9,573 nucleotides of DNA from Methanospirillum hungatei (GTDB lineage Archaea > Halobacteriota > Methanomicrobia > Methanomicrobiales > Methanospirillaceae), in the NCBI GenBank assembly GCA_003251955.1, contig QKDV01000050.1, positions 1 to 9,573 of the forward strand, given 5' to 3'. Positions within the stretch are counted from its first letter, which is position 1, and each line of letters opens with the position of its first letter. The translations under genes and the position numbers were made by a program. Below, piece by piece: positions 7,387-9,573 of the stretch. The notes beneath the pieces are model-generated. The model made no database searches and was not told the DNA's origin. It saw only the letters and a program-made list of their open reading frames with translations.

Positions 7387-7395
7387 CATAAATAA
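7387..7395 (+). promoter_or_regulatory. Possible box A for the radical-SAM gene
   Basis: CATAAATAA on the plus strand lies about 40 nt before the GTG at 7432. It would start a transcript with a leader of about 12-18 nt. It stands back to back with the carS box, 12 nt apart. The match is only fair. Confidence 0.3.
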
Positions 7396-7431
7396 CAGAT
7401 ACAACCGTTCGGTCTTGTTATACTCAAACCT

Positions 7432-8910
7432 GTGGTGGGTGATATTATCCTTCTGAAAAAGACAAAAAGTCTCTGCCCTGAATGCAAAAAGGTTCTTGAT
7501 GCTGAAATCAACGAACGGGACGGGCAGATATATATTGATCGTACATGCCCAGAACATGGGTCGTTTTCGTACCTGTACTGGGATGACGCTGATCTGTACA
7601 AGCGCTATGATGAATACAATATTACCGGAAATGGCCTGGACAATCCCCAGATAACTACCGATATCAGCAACTGTCCAAACGACTGTGGAATCTGCAATCA
7701 CCACCACTCAACAACTCTGCTTGCAAATATTGATCTTACAAACAGATGCAATCTGAATTGTGAGTTCTGTTTTGCAAATGCCAGAGCTTGCGGCTATGTC
7801 TATGAACCTACCTTTGAACAAATCAAAGGTATGCTTCAGCTCCTTCGCAGTGAAAAACCAAATCCAGCCCCGGCAGTTCAGTTCGCCGGTGGGGAGCCTA
7901 CTATGCGGGATGATCTTCTTGATATTCTCCGTATAACAAAGGAACTTGGATTTCTTCAGGTTCAACTCGCCACGAACGGCATAAAGCTTGCAAATGACCC
8001 TGATTACGCACGTCAACTCAAGGAAGCCGGGCTACAGACAGTTTATCTCCATTTTGACGGAGTTTCAAAGGAGACAAACTTCAAGTTACCTCACGACCTG
8101 AAAGCCGTGGAAAACTGTAAGAAAGTCGGGCTTGGTATTGTCTTAGTGCCTACGATCATAAAGACAAAGAATGATCATGAAATTGGGGGGATCATCCGGT
8201 TTGCTACAGATAACATTTCTATTATTAGGGGTGTTAACTTCCAACCAGTCTCATTTACAGGAGCTGCAAGCCAGGAAGATATCACACGTGAGCGGATCAC
8301 AATCCCGGAACTTCTTGACCGGATTCAGTCCCAGACAGATGGAGCAATCCTGAAGGAAGATTTCTATCCAGTACCATGTGTAGTGCCGGTCTCTGACTTT
8401 GTCGAGGCATATACGGGAAAAACACAGATCAAATTTACTACACACCAGCATTGCGGTGCTGCGACCTATGTCTTTGTCAGGGATGATGGAGTTATTCCAA
8501 TCAACCGGATCGTTGACGTAGATGCATTCTTCAATTCGATTGAACAACTGACGCGAAAACTTGAGAAGAGTGGTACACTCTCCAAGAAGATGGTGGCAAT
8601 CAATGGCCTGCGTGAATTTTATAATCAATTCAAAGGCGATGAGAAGAATAAAGGTCTTGATGTCTGGAAAATTCTGGGTAAAACCCTGATCACACATAAC
8701 TTCGACTCGCTCAGATCATTTCATTGGAATGCACTTTTTATCGGGACAATGCATTTCATGGACAATTACAACTACGATATCGAACGTGTGAACCGGTGTT
8801 GTATCCATTATGCCACACCTGACGGAAAACTGATACCTTTCTGTACCTACAATAGTGGCCCTGTATACCGTGAGCAGGTTTGGAAGAAATTCAGCCATCC
8901 GGTAGAATAA
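7432..8910 (+). CDS. tes: Radical SAM protein of the tetraether lipid synthase (Tes/MJ0619) type
   Basis: The 492-residue protein matches the COG1964 family typified by M. jannaschii MJ0619. That protein was first proposed as a methanopterin methylase and later shown to be a tetraether (GDGT) lipid synthase that couples archaeol tails. An N-terminal metal site has C15/C18 and C39 with H42. There are two CX3CX2C motifs: C81/C85/C88, likely for an auxiliary cluster, and C106/C110/C113 (CNLNCEFC), the radical-SAM cluster. GGEPT at 153-157 helps bind SAM. C-terminal cysteines C316, C341, C456/C457 (RCCIHY) and C471 (IPFCTYN) are in place for further clusters. The start is a GTG at 7432 (another at 7435); a stop lies in frame at 7393-7395 and no Shine-Dalgarno is visible, so a near-leaderless message is possible. 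It is divergent from carS and 12 nt upstream of the MptN-like gene. The family is secure; tetraether activity is inferred. Confidence 0.78.
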   Translation: MVGDIILLKKTKSLCPECKKVLDAEINERDGQIYIDRTCPEHGSFSYLYWDDADLYKRYDEYNITGNGLDNPQITTDISNCPNDCGICNHHHSTTLLANIDLTNRCNLNCEFCFANARACGYVYEPTFEQIKGMLQLLRSEKPNPAPAVQFAGGEPTMRDDLLDILRITKELGFLQVQLATNGIKLANDPDYARQLKEAGLQTVYLHFDGVSKETNFKLPHDLKAVENCKKVGLGIVLVPTIIKTKNDHEIGGIIRFATDNISIIRGVNFQPVSFTGAASQEDITRERITIPELLDRIQSQTDGAILKEDFYPVPCVVPVSDFVEAYTGKTQIKFTTHQHCGAATYVFVRDDGVIPINRIVDVDAFFNSIEQLTRKLEKSGTLSKKMVAINGLREFYNQFKGDEKNKGLDVWKILGKTLITHNFDSLRSFHWNALFIGTMHFMDNYNYDIERVNRCCIHYATPDGKLIPFCTYNSGPVYREQVWKKFSHPVE

Positions 8911-8922
8911 CCCTCTTTTCAC

Positions 8923-9573
8923 ATGATTACAATTATTCCAAAACCAACTGACATTCCATCAGATAACTCCACCCGCATGGTAATGGATGAACTTGACCGG
9001 ATGGGAGAAAAATATCAGGCAGTATTTCTCGAAGCAATAGATCCTTTCTCATGTGGAATGGAAGGGGAAACCATCTGGGCCTGTGGAATCAGACAGAACG
9101 GACATAATTTTGAAGCACTTTCAGCTCTCGCCCTTCATAACAGAGTTGTTAATCCACCGGAGGGGATTGTTACCTGTGCAAGCAAGGTGAAGACTTCGGC
9201 ACTTCTGATGAGAGACGGGGTTCCTACACCAGAAACATTCTTTACAGAGTCGAAACATCTTGCCGGGATGTTTATCAAAAAACATGGTAAGGCAGTTTCC
9301 AAACCGGTATATGGATTTGACGGGGTTGGAATTGTTCTTGTAGAATCTGAAGACCAACTAGGCAATCCACCATATTACCTGCAGGAGTACATACCAAACG
9401 ACCGGGACTTCAGGGTTTTTGTGATTGATGGAGAAGCAGTTGGTGGAATTATGCGTGTTTCAGACAGCCTGACTCATAATATTCATCAGGGCGGCTGTGG
9501 AAGTGCAATCACTATAACCCCGGAAATAAACGAGATTGCGTCACAGGCAACCAGAAGTGCAGGTGTGGACTAT
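8923..9573 (+). CDS. mptN: RimK-like ATP-grasp ligase, probably tetrahydromethanopterin:glutamate ligase, 3' end missing
   Basis: The frame is open from the ATG at 8923 to the last base, giving 217 residues of an expected roughly 290. The ATP-grasp elements are SKPVYGFDGVGIV (126-138), the adenine-contact segment YLQEYI (152-157), and DFRVFV (162-167) followed by the GEAVGGIMR strand. HQGG at 188-191 is typical of the RimK/glutathione-synthetase group. The N-terminal pre-ATP-grasp part is short, as in the archaeal alpha-glutamate ligases MptN and CofF. MptN adds glutamate to tetrahydromethanopterin to give sarcinapterin-type C1 carriers. I prefer MptN to CofF because in M. jannaschii MJ0620 (MptN) adjoins MJ0619, the homologue of the gene just upstream here. 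The 12-nt gap suggests one transcript. No Shine-Dalgarno is visible. Other RimK-type ligases remain possible. Confidence 0.72.
   Translation, partial: MITIIPKPTDIPSDNSTRMVMDELDRMGEKYQAVFLEAIDPFSCGMEGETIWACGIRQNGHNFEALSALALHNRVVNPPEGIVTCASKVKTSALLMRDGVPTPETFFTESKHLAGMFIKKHGKAVSKPVYGFDGVGIVLVESEDQLGNPPYYLQEYIPNDRDFRVFVIDGEAVGGIMRVSDSLTHNIHQGGCGSAITITPEINEIASQATRSAGVDY

Noticed and set aside
7242..7707. Overlapping minus-strand frames of about 120 codons (7242-7601 and 7345-7707)
   Set aside because: They lie opposite the conserved N-terminus of the radical-SAM gene and in the wrong frame over carS, with no coherent features.
9121..9365. Two minus-strand frames near the right edge
   Set aside because: They are antisense to the ATP-grasp gene, whose motifs run through this region without a break.
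1..9573. Mobile elements, CRISPR arrays, tRNA or other RNA genes, long repeats
   Set aside because: Reading both strands I saw no repeat array, transposase-like protein, tRNA-like cloverleaf or composition break; nearly all sequence is accounted for by core genes.

Overview
The window looks like an ordinary stretch of core chromosome from a methanogenic archaeon, most probably of the order Methanomicrobiales. Methanospirillum or a relative is my best guess from memory of gene content and moderate G+C; no search was run. The reasons are an archaeal CDP-archaeol synthase, a radical-SAM protein of the tetraether lipid synthase (Tes, MJ0619) type, a methanopterin-type glutamate ligase, and archaeal versions of PurD, ArgF and PyrE. 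I see no mobile element, CRISPR array, tRNA or rRNA gene, and no block of odd composition.

Layout, left to right. (1) Plus strand, 1-2652: the 3' part of a sulfide dehydrogenase / NfnA-type flavoprotein subunit, its partner (GltA/SudA/NfnB family) starting on the next base, then a small RNase III-domain protein without a dsRNA-binding domain. (2) Plus strand, 2723-3736: a multi-pass membrane protein of the UPF0104 / flippase-like family. (3) Minus strand, read from 7306 down to 3788: carS (CDP-archaeol synthase), pyrE (orotate phosphoribosyltransferase), a 275-bp gap with a doubtful small membrane ORF, then purD (GAR synthetase) and argF (ornithine carbamoyltransferase). carS/pyrE and purD/argF overlap, so each pair is probably co-transcribed. 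(4) Plus strand, divergent from carS, 7432 to the end: the radical-SAM gene, then a RimK-like ATP-grasp gene cut by the window edge, most like tetrahydromethanopterin:glutamate ligase MptN.

The genes cover redox supply (SudBA/Nfn), nucleotide and arginine synthesis (PurD, PyrE, ArgF), membrane lipid synthesis (CarS, probably Tes) and C1-carrier coenzyme synthesis (MptN). I did not find an evidently new multi-gene system. The best leads are four. The Tes-like gene stands between a lipid gene and a methanopterin gene, which matches the two functions proposed for its M. jannaschii homologue. carS has protein-like sequence upstream of its first standard start codon, with no NTG start to open it. 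The mini RNase III lacks one of the usual catalytic carboxylates. A possible small membrane protein lies just upstream of purD.
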